From: Pectobacterium punjabense
Lineage (GTDB): Bacteria > Pseudomonadota > Gammaproteobacteria > Enterobacterales > Enterobacteriaceae
DNA: 64,000 bases
NCBI RefSeq assembly: GCF_012427845.1
Contig: NZ_CP038498.1
Coordinates: 4,340,001 to 4,404,000, forward strand
Direction: 5' to 3'
Below are positions 1 through 8,671 of the stretch, piece by piece; within the stretch, counting starts at the first letter, position 1; each line of letters starts with the position of its first letter. Position numbers and translations under genes: made by a program. A model generated the notes under the pieces. It worked only from the letters and a program-made list of their open reading frames with translations, made no database searches and was not told the origin of the DNA.

Positions 1-30
1 TCACCTAAACACGCATAAGAAGGTAGCAAA

Positions 31-867
31 ATGGACGTAAGACAAAGTGTACACAGTGAGCATGCGAAAACGCTTGATACCACCGAGCTGAGAAAGAAAT
101 TTCTCATTGAGAAGATATTTACGCCAAACCACTACACCATGACTTACAGCCACATCGACCGTATTGTTGTGGGCGGGATCATGCCGGTGGATGGCGAGAT
201 AACGTTTGATGACGGCATCGGCAAACAGTTTGGCGTGAATTATTTTCTTGAGCGGCGCGAACTGGGGCTGATCAATATCGGCGGCCCGGCAGAAATCGTC
301 ATCGACGGCACAAGCTATCAGGTTGGCAACGAGGAGGCGCTCTATGTCGGCAAGGGAGCCAAGGCCTTAGCCTTTAGTAGCCTCGACAAGACTAAACCGG
401 CAAAACTGTATTATAACAGCGCCCCCGCGCATGCCGTTTACCCGACACGTATCATCACGCAGGATGACGCGATAAAAGCGCCGTTGGGAGACGTCACGAC
501 CTGCAACAAACGGACGATTTGCAAATATCTGGTGCCGGAAGTGGTAGAAACCTGTCAACTGAGCATGGGATTAACGCGTCTGGCAGAAGGCAGCAACTGG
601 AATTCAATGCCAACGCATACCCATGAACGCAGAATGGAGGTTTACTTCTATTTTGATATGGCGGAAGACACCATTATTTTCCATATGATGGGTGAACCGC
701 ATGAAACGCGTCATCTGGTGATGCATAACGAACAGGCGGTGATCTCCCCCAGTTGGTCGATTCACACCGGTGTCGGCACCAAAAACTACGCCTTTATCTG
801 GGGCATGATCGGCGAAAATCTGACGTTTGACGATATGGATCATATCGCGATGTTGGATTTACGCTAA
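31..867 (+). CDS. kduI: 5-keto-4-deoxyuronate isomerase KduI
   Basis: KduI converts 5-keto-4-deoxyuronate (4-deoxy-L-threo-5-hexosulose uronate) to 3-deoxy-D-glycero-2,5-hexodiulosonate in cytoplasmic pectin breakdown. The 278-residue length is usual for this cupin-type isomerase. The stretch around residues 190-205 ([18 protein letters not shown]) holds the His/Glu metal ligands, and [16 protein letters not shown] near the C terminus is typical of the family. The ATG has an AAGAAGGT ribosome site 8-10 nt upstream. Only 30 nt lie before the start inside the window, so the promoter and any KdgR box are not visible. A strong terminator follows, and the next gene is convergent. Identification is secure from family recall. 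Confidence 0.95.
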   Translation: MDVRQSVHSEHAKTLDTTELRKKFLIEKIFTPNHYTMTYSHIDRIVVGGIMPVDGEITFDDGIGKQFGVNYFLERRELGLINIGGPAEIVIDGTSYQVGNEEALYVGKGAKALAFSSLDKTKPAKLYYNSAPAHAVYPTRIITQDDAIKAPLGDVTTCNKRTICKYLVPEVVETCQLSMGLTRLAEGSNWNSMPTHTHERRMEVYFYFDMAEDTIIFHMMGEPHETRHLVMHNEQAVISPSWSIHTGVGTKNYAFIWGMIGENLTFDDMDHIAMLDLR

Positions 868-900
868 TCCCTTCCGGCGTGATGCCACAAGAGTAAAAAA

Positions 901-930
901 ACAGGGTGAACCACGTTCACCCTGTTTTTT
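901..930. terminator. Bidirectional intrinsic terminator after kduI
   Basis: An 11-bp perfect stem (ACAGGGTGAAC, loop CAC, GTTCACCCTGT) is followed by five T on the plus strand and preceded by a seven-base A run. It can therefore terminate both kduI and the convergent gene ending at 935. Confidence 0.9.
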
Positions 931-934
931 AGCA

Positions 935-1489
935 TCAATAATCCAGTTCTACTGGCACAGGGTAATCCTGCAATTTCGCCGCTCCGCCTAACGCTTCACG
1001 AAGGGTGGCCGAATAGCGCGTGGTTCCTACGCCACCAACAAGATTATCCAGCTCGCTAAAGGCAAAACGTAGCGCCCGGTTATGCGCCCAGTTCTCCAGT
1101 GGCGTTAAACGATAAGTGAAATACACCACCGCCAGTTCCTGAGTCACGCGATCGACTTTCTCAATGCGCTCCACCTGCATCCTGCCGTAACACAAGTCAC
1201 CGTACTGACGCCAGTTTTTATCCCCTATGGGCGATAAACGGTATACCGTGCTGGTTCCTTCCGGCGTGGCATAAGCCAGACCCGCATCGACCAACGCGTG
1301 CAAACGCCCAATGTTCCAAGGTGCGTCACCTTTAGGGCTATGCACCGGCCACTGTTTCTCGCCCAGACACAAAGGCGATCCTGCATCAAAAAAATCCTGT
1401 ACCCGCTGCTGATAATCCCGCTCGCTAAGCTGTGCCAACGCCCCGAAAGGCAAAAGTAGTCCTGCTGCGATTAACATCGGCGTTTTCAT
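935..1489 (-). CDS. Secreted protein of unknown function (184 aa)
   Basis: Not recognised with confidence. It begins with a clear Sec signal peptide (residues 1-19, MKTPMLIAAGLLLPFGALA). The mature part of about 165 residues has two cysteines (LCLGEKQWPV and LCYGRM) that could form a periplasmic disulfide. Its start overlaps the stop of the upstream gene by 4 nt (ATGA at 1486-1489), so it is the last gene of a three-gene operon running from 2890 to 935. Function may be shared with its two secreted neighbours. No catalytic motif was seen. Confidence 0.75.
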   Translation of the reverse strand: MKTPMLIAAGLLLPFGALAQLSERDYQQRVQDFFDAGSPLCLGEKQWPVHSPKGDAPWNIGRLHALVDAGLAYATPEGTSTVYRLSPIGDKNWRQYGDLCYGRMQVERIEKVDRVTQELAVVYFTYRLTPLENWAHNRALRFAFSELDNLVGGVGTTRYSATLREALGGAAKLQDYPVPVELDY

Positions 1490-2022
1490 TTTGCTAGCAT
1501 TGCCTCATCGACTTCCTTGTAGGCCTCATCGACGGATTGGTAGGCATTTTGCGTTACCACACGCTTGCGTTCTGACCATTCATACAACGGTACACCCGGA
1601 TCGTCCTGCGACGAGTTGAAACCGTAAATCGTCAAAATCACTTTTGCAGGATCAAAGGCGTTTTCCCCTTCCTTCCTCGCCGATACCAGAAAGTAGCGAC
1701 CTCCAGACAGGAACAGTTGGTTATCCTGTACCAGAAAATCAGCAGCGGCGGACAGCCGATAATCAAACCAGGTAAATGTATTACTGTTGGCAACTGGCAT
1801 AATGCTGTGTCCGCCATCCGGCCGTTGTATAAAGAAAGTCAGCCCGAGATGAGGATGCGAGGTATTGTTGTCAAACTGCGCCACGACAACATAGTCTTGC
1901 CCACCGTCCTGATTCAGATCCAATCGGTTAATGCCGTCTTTCAGCACCACGGGAGACAGTGCAGCGGCAGCGCTGCTGATGGCGCAGAGCACCACCCCAC
2001 CAACGAATTTATTTATCACCAC
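1486..2022 (-). CDS. Periplasmic protein with calcium-loop-like motif (178 aa), possibly CarG-like
   Basis: The start region is hydrophobic (VGGVVLCAISSAAAALS), consistent with a signal peptide of about 22 residues. Residues ~31-48 contain INRLDLNQDGGQDYVVVA, an Asp-rich DxNxDGxxD loop like those of EF-hand or FG-GAP repeats. Length and this motif resemble what I recall of CarG-type carbapenem intrinsic-resistance proteins, but I could not verify that, so no symbol is given. It overlaps the upstream SUMF1-like gene by 14 nt and the downstream gene by 4 nt, which implies translational coupling. Confidence 0.7.
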   Translation of the reverse strand: MVINKFVGGVVLCAISSAAAALSPVVLKDGINRLDLNQDGGQDYVVVAQFDNNTSHPHLGLTFFIQRPDGGHSIMPVANSNTFTWFDYRLSAAADFLVQDNQLFLSGGRYFLVSARKEGENAFDPAKVILTIYGFNSSQDDPGVPLYEWSERKRVVTQNAYQSVDEAYKEVDEAMLAK

Positions 2023-2890
2023 GCGTCCTTACCAATCGAAAACCGATATCCGGCATGAAAAAACCGGGCGTATGCAGATCGCAGCTTGCCAGGCTATGCA
2101 CCTGTTCCAGATAACTTCCGCCGCAAAAGTAGAACATCGTTTTGCCGCCTTCTACCGCATAGGGCTCATTCAACCACTCAGAGACATTGCCACTCATGTC
2201 GTAAAGACCCAGTGAATTGGGGCGCTTCGATGCCACTGGCACCGTTCCAAACAACGGCTTTTCCGAAGGAAAATGCGCCACGCGCTCCGGCTGTTCGCTG
2301 CCTGCATAGCGAGCGCCGTAAGTGGCATCCGCAAGTCCCTTCTTACCGCCTCTGGCCGCTATTTGCCATTCCGCCAACGTCGGCAAGCGGTAACCTGATG
2401 CCTGCGGATTCTCACGCATCAACTTGTCGTTATCGTCTTCTGGAGCACGCTTCAGCGTCTTACCGTCAATAGTGAGGTAACGAGGTTGCAGTTGCTGCCG
2501 CTCGCTGAGTGCATTGGCAAAAATCACCGCATCCCACCATGAAACATTGGTCACGGGGTGTTGCCCACCATCCTGCTCAGGTGGCAAACAATCTTCAAAC
2601 GTCGCGCCATTGCAGCCGCCACTCAGCTGATAACCGTGTGCGTCCGCCCAATCTTGCAGTGCATGGTACTGCTGATAGGTGATTTCTGTTTGCGTCATGG
2701 AAAAAGAGGTGATCGACGTGTTGGCATGGGCCGCATAGTCTTCTGGGCCAAAGACAGAACCCACATAAAAATTGCCGCCGTCGACGTTAATTTCCGCCAT
2801 CCCGTTCACCTTAGCTTCCATGACGGGTAGCGCTGCGGCATGCGATAGCACTAAGCACAGCCCTGAAAAGATAAAACCGTTCTTTAACAT
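2009..2890 (-). CDS. Secreted SUMF1/FGE-domain protein
   Basis: A formylglycine-generating-enzyme (SUMF1) fold protein of 293 residues with an N-terminal signal peptide. Family hallmarks in order are: MTQTEITYQQY (~66-76), NVSWWDAVIFANAL (~115-128), GYRLPTLAEWQIAARGG (~166-182), GLYDMSGNVSEW (~228-239), CGGSY (~256-260) and GFRLVR at the end. I do not see the full Cys pair expected of a catalytic aerobic FGE, so it may be a binding or structural member of the family. First gene of the operon; promoter presumably in 2891-3000. Confidence 0.85.
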   Translation of the reverse strand: MLKNGFIFSGLCLVLSHAAALPVMEAKVNGMAEINVDGGNFYVGSVFGPEDYAAHANTSITSFSMTQTEITYQQYHALQDWADAHGYQLSGGCNGATFEDCLPPEQDGGQHPVTNVSWWDAVIFANALSERQQLQPRYLTIDGKTLKRAPEDDNDKLMRENPQASGYRLPTLAEWQIAARGGKKGLADATYGARYAGSEQPERVAHFPSEKPLFGTVPVASKRPNSLGLYDMSGNVSEWLNEPYAVEGGKTMFYFCGGSYLEQVHSLASCDLHTPGFFMPDIGFRLVRTRGDK

Positions 2891-3035
2891 AACAATCCGT
2901 GTTGACCGTACTGAGGAGGGAACATCATTTATTTATTCGCCGCCGAAGTATATGCCTCTGCCTACGGTTTGAGCTAGCCGTAGAATAGACTTTTCATCGT
3001 CTTAGCGGTTCAAGCGAGGGGGCTGTAGAGGGGAG

Positions 3036-3074
3036 AAAAAACAGCATCGGGTGCCAAAACAACGCGCCCGATGC
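3036..3074 (-). terminator. Terminator of the ABC permease operon
   Basis: An 8-bp stem GCATCGGG (3044-3051) / CCCGATGC (3067-3074) is followed on the minus strand by six T (plus-strand A run 3036-3041). It lies 36 nt past the permease stop codon. Confidence 0.8.
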
Positions 3075-3109
3075 CAACACAGCTTAGCTTAGCGAATGAG
3101 TCAACGCAC

Positions 3110-4522
3110 TTATTCCCCTCGCAGCGCCGTTGCGGGAGACTGCCGGTAAGACAGCATCGCTGGGATCGTGAGGACAACAGCGGCAACCAGCAACAGGAGC
3201 AGGACGAAGTGGATATCTTCCCATTCCAACGTCACTGGCAGCACGAAGCCGCTTTTTTCGCTCATGACTACCGCAATCGCACGTGCCGCAAGGTAGCCAA
3301 GACCGACACCCAGCAACACGCCGACGCCCACCAGCGACATCAATCCGCTCCAAATCAGCGTAAAAATGCCGTAGCGCGGCGCGCCAAACGCCCGGAGTGC
3401 ACCGATCTGTTTCTGCCGCTGACGCAGGTGGATAACTGCCACCATCGCCACAGCCACGCCGACTAATCCCTGTGTCCCCAGCGAGATATAGGTCAGCAGT
3501 TCGCGTATATCACCCAGCATCGAGTACAACTTCACCAGCACTTCACCGGGGAACACCGCCAGCGTCGTGTTGCTGCGATACAGCGAACGCAGTTGATAAG
3601 CCCCTGCAATTGTTTTTGGTTTCACAACAATCGCAGGCAGCCCCGCCTGATGTTTGTGCTCGTGCGCCTCTTCTTCGCCGTGCTCGTCAGCATGTGCTGC
3701 CGTAGCAGGGTTCGCGGCCTCAGCAGGGTGGTCACGGCTTCCCGAACCTTCCGCAGAATGAGCTTCATCGTGATCTTCATCAGCATGCGCCTCATCTTCC
3801 GTGTGCGCAGCGTCATCATGCCCATGTTCACCTTCATGTTCATGTTCATGTTCATGTGCGCCATGGTCGTGGCCATCGTGGTGTGCATCATCCGCATCAT
3901 GCGGTGGATGGATTCCATGTACCCGCCATACCGCGTTCACCGGAACCAGAATCGCTTTATCCCACGCGCTGCCGTCAGCAGGCAACACACCGACAACGGT
4001 GTAGGTGACGTCATCGTGCGCGTGCGCGCCTTCTGTTCCCACCTGACCATGAATCGGGCTGAACGTACTCCCCACCGTCAGCCCGGTTTGCGCGCCGACC
4101 ACAGCTTCAAAACCATCGTTGAAGAGACGTCCGGCGGTGAGCTGTCGCTTGCCGTTATCCGTCACCAGCGGCGGCGTGGTGCCGATAATCGGCATCCCTT
4201 GATAAAAATCACCAAACGCGACCGGAGCCGTCCACGCCACCAGTGGATTCTTCTCCAGATCGGTCAGCACCTGCGCGGGAATCAACGTTAGCGCAGACGG
4301 TTGCAAAAATACGGATGACAGCACGAGCTGTGTTTCGCTTCCCGGCGCACCAATCACCAAATCAAAACGATCGGCAGCCTTGGCGCTGCCCATACGTAAT
4401 GCTCTTTCCTGCAAACTCACCGAAATACTTAATGCTGTCGCCACCGCGATCAGCAACACCACGACCAGCACACCCGGCCATAGCCGACGCCAGTCGACCC
4501 AGATAAGACGCCATGGAATCAT
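3110..4522 (-). CDS. FtsX/MacB-type ABC permease with His-rich extracytoplasmic insert
   Basis: A 470-residue FtsX-superfamily permease. One TM helix lies near residues 16-36, a large periplasmic domain spans about 40-320, and three C-terminal TM helices lie in about 345-460. Residues 202-291 form a striking insert with more than 20 His plus many Asp/Glu (HDHGAHEHEHEHEGEHGHDD and similar), almost certainly metal-binding. The start overlaps the ATPase stop by 4 nt. From what I know of Pseudomonas PA4063-PA4066, a zinc-responsive ABC/DUF3299 cluster has a separate His-rich protein; here the metal-binding stretch is inside the permease. Substrate unproven; zinc-related is the best inference. Confidence 0.85.
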   Translation of the reverse strand: MIPWRLIWVDWRRLWPGVLVVVLLIAVATALSISVSLQERALRMGSAKAADRFDLVIGAPGSETQLVLSSVFLQPSALTLIPAQVLTDLEKNPLVAWTAPVAFGDFYQGMPIIGTTPPLVTDNGKRQLTAGRLFNDGFEAVVGAQTGLTVGSTFSPIHGQVGTEGAHAHDDVTYTVVGVLPADGSAWDKAILVPVNAVWRVHGIHPPHDADDAHHDGHDHGAHEHEHEHEGEHGHDDAAHTEDEAHADEDHDEAHSAEGSGSRDHPAEAANPATAAHADEHGEEEAHEHKHQAGLPAIVVKPKTIAGAYQLRSLYRSNTTLAVFPGEVLVKLYSMLGDIRELLTYISLGTQGLVGVAVAMVAVIHLRQRQKQIGALRAFGAPRYGIFTLIWSGLMSLVGVGVLLGVGLGYLAARAIAVVMSEKSGFVLPVTLEWEDIHFVLLLLLVAAVVLTIPAMLSYRQSPATALRGE

Positions 4523-5211
4523 GCACGATCCTCCTGATAGGGCTTGTCCGCCACAAGGCGTCCTTTTTCCAGTTGAATACAGCGCGACATCTGGGAAGCC
4601 AGACGCGCATCGTGCGTAATGGCGATAAGCGTTGCGCGACTTTCGCGCGCCAGCGTCACCAGCAAGTCAGCAATCTGCTCACCGCTCTGTGCATCCAAAC
4701 TGGCCGTTGGCTCATCGGCGACGATGATGTCTGGGTTGCTGAGCAAGGCTCTTGCTACCGCCACCCGCTGCTTCTCGCCACGTGATAACACCTCAACCGG
4801 GCGTTTTCCCGTATCCAGCCCGACCTGTGCCAGCAAATCTGCCGCCCGTTGCCTGAGCGACGTGGGTATCCGCCAGTGATGAAACTGTGCGGGTAGTAAG
4901 ACGTTCTCTATCGCATTCAGACCGGGAAAAAGGTGGAAATCCTGCATCACCAGTCCGATATGCTTTGCCCGCCAACGGTCACGTTCTGCTTCATTCAACT
5001 GCCAAATGTCCTGCTTTTCCCACTGCACCTGACCCGTTCCACTGTGATCCATGCCAGTGATGGCATTCACCAACGTGGTTTTACCGGAGCCAGAAGGCCC
5101 CATCACCGCCACTCGTTCGCCAGAACGAATCGACAGTGCGGGAATATCCAGCACGGCCTCAGACGTATCGGGGAAGGTCACACTCAGGTGTTGAATCAAT
5201 AACTCAGCCAT
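4519..5211 (-). CDS. ABC transporter ATPase (LolD/MacB type)
   Basis: A 230-residue ATPase of the group that serves FtsX/MacB permeases. Walker A is GPSGSGKTTLV (residues ~39-49), the Q-loop is VMQDFHLFP, the signature is LSRGEKQRVAVARAL, and Walker B with D-loop is IIVADEPTASLDAQSG, followed by the ITHD switch. It is coupled to the permease gene by an ATGA overlap and starts 8 nt after the DUF3299 gene stop. It presumably powers the His-loop permease as a homodimer. Confidence 0.92.
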   Translation of the reverse strand: MAELLIQHLSVTFPDTSEAVLDIPALSIRSGERVAVMGPSGSGKTTLVNAITGMDHSGTGQVQWEKQDIWQLNEAERDRWRAKHIGLVMQDFHLFPGLNAIENVLLPAQFHHWRIPTSLRQRAADLLAQVGLDTGKRPVEVLSRGEKQRVAVARALLSNPDIIVADEPTASLDAQSGEQIADLLVTLARESRATLIAITHDARLASQMSRCIQLEKGRLVADKPYQEDRA

Positions 5212-5219
5212 CAGCGCTC

Positions 5220-5699
5220 CTAAAGGGTATCGAACGTCGCTTCACGCAGTCGCAGCAGGCTGACAAAACCCGTTTCGGGATCGGTCCACGATCCGTGCTC
5301 CAACACGCCTTCTACTTCAATCATGGTGTTGTTCTGTACGAAGGTCTGACGTTTGGCGAGATAGACCACAACGATATCTTCGGGCCAGTCCGCATCAGAC
5401 GAACAGAAGGGGCACAGCGCCATCGGCATTTTAGTTAAAACAAAGAATTGTGACTCCGCCTTGAGCGGCGGTGCCATGAAGCCGTGCATCTTTACCCGTT
5501 TGCCGGAAAGTGCTTTGACGTCATTGGAGAATTCAAGACCCAGCACGCCGTAAGAGGCATACAGCTTATCGAAGGAGAGTTCAGACTGCGCGGCGTTCAC
5601 GGGTGCGATGCCACCAAGGAGCAGCAACACCAACACCGCACGCAGCCAAGAGAATAAAAGCGGGGTTACCCCCGCTTTGCTGCATTTCGCATTATTCAT
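5220..5699 (-). CDS. DUF3299 family exported protein
   Basis: A 159-residue exported protein with a long signal or anchor segment (hydrophobic ~14-36, ending PVNAAQ). DUF3299 features are visible: KRVKMHGFMAPP, then CPFCSSDADWPEDIVVVY with a CxxC pair that could bind metal or be redox-active, and a C-terminal GFVSLLRLREA. DUF3299 proteins recur beside ABC-FtsX modules in zinc-associated loci. It starts only 12 nt after the alkaline phosphatase stop, so all four genes look co-transcribed. Confidence 0.85.
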   Translation of the reverse strand: MNNAKCSKAGVTPLLFSWLRAVLVLLLLGGIAPVNAAQSELSFDKLYASYGVLGLEFSNDVKALSGKRVKMHGFMAPPLKAESQFFVLTKMPMALCPFCSSDADWPEDIVVVYLAKRQTFVQNNTMIEVEGVLEHGSWTDPETGFVSLLRLREATFDTL

Positions 5700-5711
5700 A
5701 GCGTCGTAGGA

Positions 5712-7457
5712 TTACTTTTTGTCTTGCGGTTTTACCGCCAGTGCATCAACAATCACGCGGAACAGATCGGTGTTTTCCATGTAGCCACGGATACGTTCTG
5801 CACCTGGGCCACTCGCCTGAATCACCATATCGTCAACGGCATGAACACCTGTGTCGGAAGAGCGTGGCAGAATCCCTTCACGGAATACCGCACCCGGCAC
5901 TTTCTCATAGGCTTTGTTGGCAACGTACTCATCTTTTTCGTTCTTGATAGCAGGCACGAACTGGCCATCCAGCTTCGGACGGAATGTTTCGTAATAGTCA
6001 GGGTAGTTGTTGAAGAATACCGCCAGACGTTTGGAAACGTTCAGATCATCCGGGTAGCCGTCTTTGTTGGCGTCTTTATAGTTCGGATAGCCAGCGTCTT
6101 CATACACGCCGACTTTCTCACGCATCTCGGTGCCTGGTTTGCTGTCATCGACCGTACCGATAATAGACAGACCGTGAGTATGGTCACCCGTTACGATGAT
6201 CATCGTGTCTGGGTTCTTCTCCACGAACTTCTTGGCGATCGCGACAGACTGATCCAGCATGATGGTGTTCGTAAACGCACGTTCCCAATCCAATGGGTGA
6301 GAGGCTTTGTCGATCAGCGCGGATTCCACCATCAGGAAGAAGCCATCTTGGTTTTTGGACAGCACATCCAGCGCCGCCTGCGTCATTTCAGTCAGGTCAG
6401 GCTGATTAGGGAATTTCTTGGCCACGTCATTTTTCAGGAAACGACGATCCATCACGCCGTCCATATTACCGGTGTGGAACAGCCCCAGCAGCTTGGTAGC
6501 CTGTGACGCGTTTTTCTTCAGAGAATCCGCATCGGTAACCAGTGAGTAACCCGCCTGCTGGAATTTCTCAACGTAGTTGGTTTCGTCTTTACGCTTTGAT
6601 CCCGGCGTGCTTTTCGGCAGGAAGTAGGCTGAACCGCCGCCCAGCATGACTGTCGGCTGCACGTTGTAGAACATCTCGACGATTTCAGCTTTATCCGCAC
6701 GGCGGCGAGTGTGGGAAACCACCGCGGCTGGCGTCGCATCCTGAAGTTCAGCATCACTGACGACGCCAACAGACATTTTGGTAGAACGAGTCAGCAGTTC
6801 ACCCAGCGTTTCCTGCTTTGGGTGATCCAGTGAATTTTTGCTACGGCTGACGTACACACCCAGCGCATTCACACCGGATTTGTGGCCGGTCATGTAAGCA
6901 CTCATGGTGTTGGCGCTGTCGGCCGCGATGGAGTCAGTACTGGAAGTACCGCCAAACGCCATATATTGCAGATCATCAATCGCCAGACGACCGTCTGCTT
7001 TCCCTTCCGTCACGCCTTTCGACAGGATGCGTGCGCCGGTGCGGTGTGCGACGGACAGGCCATCGCCGATGAACAGAATCACGTTTTTGGCTTTACGCGT
7101 ACCGGACGCGGAATAAACGTCCCAGCTCACCTGTGTTTTTTTGCCTTTTGCTTCCGCTTCTACCACATACTTGCCTGCTTCTGGCAGGTTCACGTCTCGC
7201 AGCCAGATCGTAGAGGCGTTGCCGCCGTCTTCACGCTCAACAAACGAGGCCGTTTTGCCCAGCACCTGCTGGTAATCTTTGCCGTTGATCAGAATGCGAA
7301 TATCTTCCGGCTTGAGTACTTCATCAAACTCGACTTTAAAATCGAATTTTCCGCCTGCCAGCATCGTGGCGCGGTCAATGGGATAAATGGCCTGAGCCTG
7401 CACCATTCCTGGCAGTGCAGCAGAAATCAGTAAAGGCAGTAACCAGCGAGCTTTCAT
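5712..7457 (-). CDS. Alkaline phosphatase, exported (581 aa)
   Basis: An alkaline phosphatase-fold phosphomonoesterase with signal peptide MKARWLLPLLISAALPGMVQA. An N-terminal beta-rich domain (~25-115) precedes the catalytic domain, which begins at KNVILFIGDGLS (metal Asp). The nucleophile region is TDSIAADSANTMSAYMTGHKSG, further metal ligands lie in FFLMVESALIDKASH, and TGDHTHG holds another pair. It is much longer than E. coli PhoA (471 aa) because of the extra N-terminal domain, so no symbol is assigned. The family needs zinc and magnesium, which fits the co-directional metal-type ABC genes 12 nt downstream. The ribosome site sits inside a hairpin (7459-7495). Confidence 0.9.
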   Translation of the reverse strand: MKARWLLPLLISAALPGMVQAQAIYPIDRATMLAGGKFDFKVEFDEVLKPEDIRILINGKDYQQVLGKTASFVEREDGGNASTIWLRDVNLPEAGKYVVEAEAKGKKTQVSWDVYSASGTRKAKNVILFIGDGLSVAHRTGARILSKGVTEGKADGRLAIDDLQYMAFGGTSSTDSIAADSANTMSAYMTGHKSGVNALGVYVSRSKNSLDHPKQETLGELLTRSTKMSVGVVSDAELQDATPAAVVSHTRRRADKAEIVEMFYNVQPTVMLGGGSAYFLPKSTPGSKRKDETNYVEKFQQAGYSLVTDADSLKKNASQATKLLGLFHTGNMDGVMDRRFLKNDVAKKFPNQPDLTEMTQAALDVLSKNQDGFFLMVESALIDKASHPLDWERAFTNTIMLDQSVAIAKKFVEKNPDTMIIVTGDHTHGLSIIGTVDDSKPGTEMREKVGVYEDAGYPNYKDANKDGYPDDLNVSKRLAVFFNNYPDYYETFRPKLDGQFVPAIKNEKDEYVANKAYEKVPGAVFREGILPRSSDTGVHAVDDMVIQASGPGAERIRGYMENTDLFRVIVDALAVKPQDKK

Positions 7458-7458
7458 T

Positions 7459-7495
7459 GTTATGTCCTTGGTTGCGTAGTTTAGCAGGACATAAC
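7459..7495 (-). promoter_or_regulatory. RBS-sequestering hairpin before the alkaline phosphatase gene
   Basis: On the mRNA strand a perfect 10-bp inverted repeat, GUUAUGUCCU ... AGGACAUAAC, encloses a 17-nt loop. Its 3' arm contains the Shine-Dalgarno AGGA and ends one nucleotide before the AUG (7457). As RNA this would block ribosome binding; as DNA it could instead be an operator. Seen directly; the function is inferred. Confidence 0.65.
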
Positions 7496-7581
7496 GTAGT
7501 TACCTTTTTTTACAGTTTGATGAATTTCACCATAAATTATTGCATCTACATCTATTTTCAATAACAAATTCAATCTGGCTG

Positions 7582-8580
7582 TTACGTTTCAAATGCATTC
7601 TCCTGACGCCATTTTCCGGGTGTCAGCCCCAGATGCAGCCTGAAAATACGGTTCAGATGGCTGGGATCGGAAAAACCGGTATCTGTCGCAATTTGGGACA
7701 AGGTACGAGAAGTACGTAACATCAACCAGCACGCCTGAGCGATCTTCATGTCCATGTATGCCTGCTGGATGGTGCGGCCAATACTCTTTTGCAACGACCT
7801 ATCCAACTGTCTACGCGACAGGCCGCTGCGCTGGGCAATCTCCTCAGAACTAAGCCTGCTTGCCAGACTCTGGCGCATGATAATCAGCGCCCGCCGTACC
7901 GACATCGGCATGGCTTCAAGCTCAGAGCTGTTCCATGTCAGGTTAGACGGTGGCACAAATCCGCCGACCAACATATCTGACAACCCCTTGATAGCCCTTT
8001 CCCTGCCCAGTTTTTTTTCCAGAAGAAAGGCCGCCAGCTCGATAGTGGCACTGCCTCCGGGGCAGGAATAGAGGTTCCCTTCTTCCATGACGTTCTTGTC
8101 TGTAACAGGAGTAATCGATGGAAACCGCGCTTTAAATTCATCAAAATGACGCCAGTGGACAAGAATACGTTTGCCGGAAAAACCCGTCTCCGCGAGGAGA
8201 AAGGCGGCGTTATCGACACTCACGAGGGGGATTTTGCTGCGTCGAAGGTGCCGCAGCAGCGGGAGGTAAGAAGCGGTATCCGATAATATTTTTGCTGGCG
8301 TATTCCCACCAAAGATGACGAAATAATCGCAGTTTCCAGCATGGATTTGCCGCGTTGAAACCGCCTGATCCGGTATGAGTACAGCACCACAGCTGGCTGT
8401 CACAGGGTGGCTATCCAGCGCTGTCAGCGTCCAGGAACAGGTCAACTGACGGCTATAGTCCTCTTCATCGCTGGAGAACCGCAGCTTGTCAAGAAACCCG
8501 CCGACCGACAAAAGAGAAAACCCCGGCATCAGCAGCAGAACAAATTTTACCTGGGGATTGACCATTTTACACCTGCTCAA
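7582..8580 (-). CDS. GlxA-type AraC-family transcriptional regulator
   Basis: A 332-residue regulator with an N-terminal DJ-1/PfpI-like domain (~10-190, including VKFVLLLMPGFSLLSVGGF and a CPGGSATIELAAFLLE segment) and a C-terminal AraC double HTH (~225-325: LSSEEIAQRSGLSRRQLDRSLQ and LSQIATDTGFSDPSHLNRIF, ending GLTPGKWR). Such proteins control amine or carnitine-type catabolism in other bacteria, but the ligand here is unknown. The convergent-free neighbour is a LysE-type exporter on the same strand, a possible target. Confidence 0.88.
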   Translation of the reverse strand: MSRCKMVNPQVKFVLLLMPGFSLLSVGGFLDKLRFSSDEEDYSRQLTCSWTLTALDSHPVTASCGAVLIPDQAVSTRQIHAGNCDYFVIFGGNTPAKILSDTASYLPLLRHLRRSKIPLVSVDNAAFLLAETGFSGKRILVHWRHFDEFKARFPSITPVTDKNVMEEGNLYSCPGGSATIELAAFLLEKKLGRERAIKGLSDMLVGGFVPPSNLTWNSSELEAMPMSVRRALIIMRQSLASRLSSEEIAQRSGLSRRQLDRSLQKSIGRTIQQAYMDMKIAQACWLMLRTSRTLSQIATDTGFSDPSHLNRIFRLHLGLTPGKWRQENAFET

Positions 8581-8671
8581 AAAACGGATCGCGACAGCGC
8601 AATCCAGACAGAGATAACCCTATTTTACGCCTCAACAGGGAAAGCGTCTTTCTCAGAACCAGACCCGCCGT

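Noticed and set aside
3622..4291. Long open frames in other registers opposite the permease gene, including Met/His-rich ones
   Set aside because: They are shadows of the GC-rich His codon repeats in the permease insert; the ABC permease frame explains the sequence and the operon overlaps.
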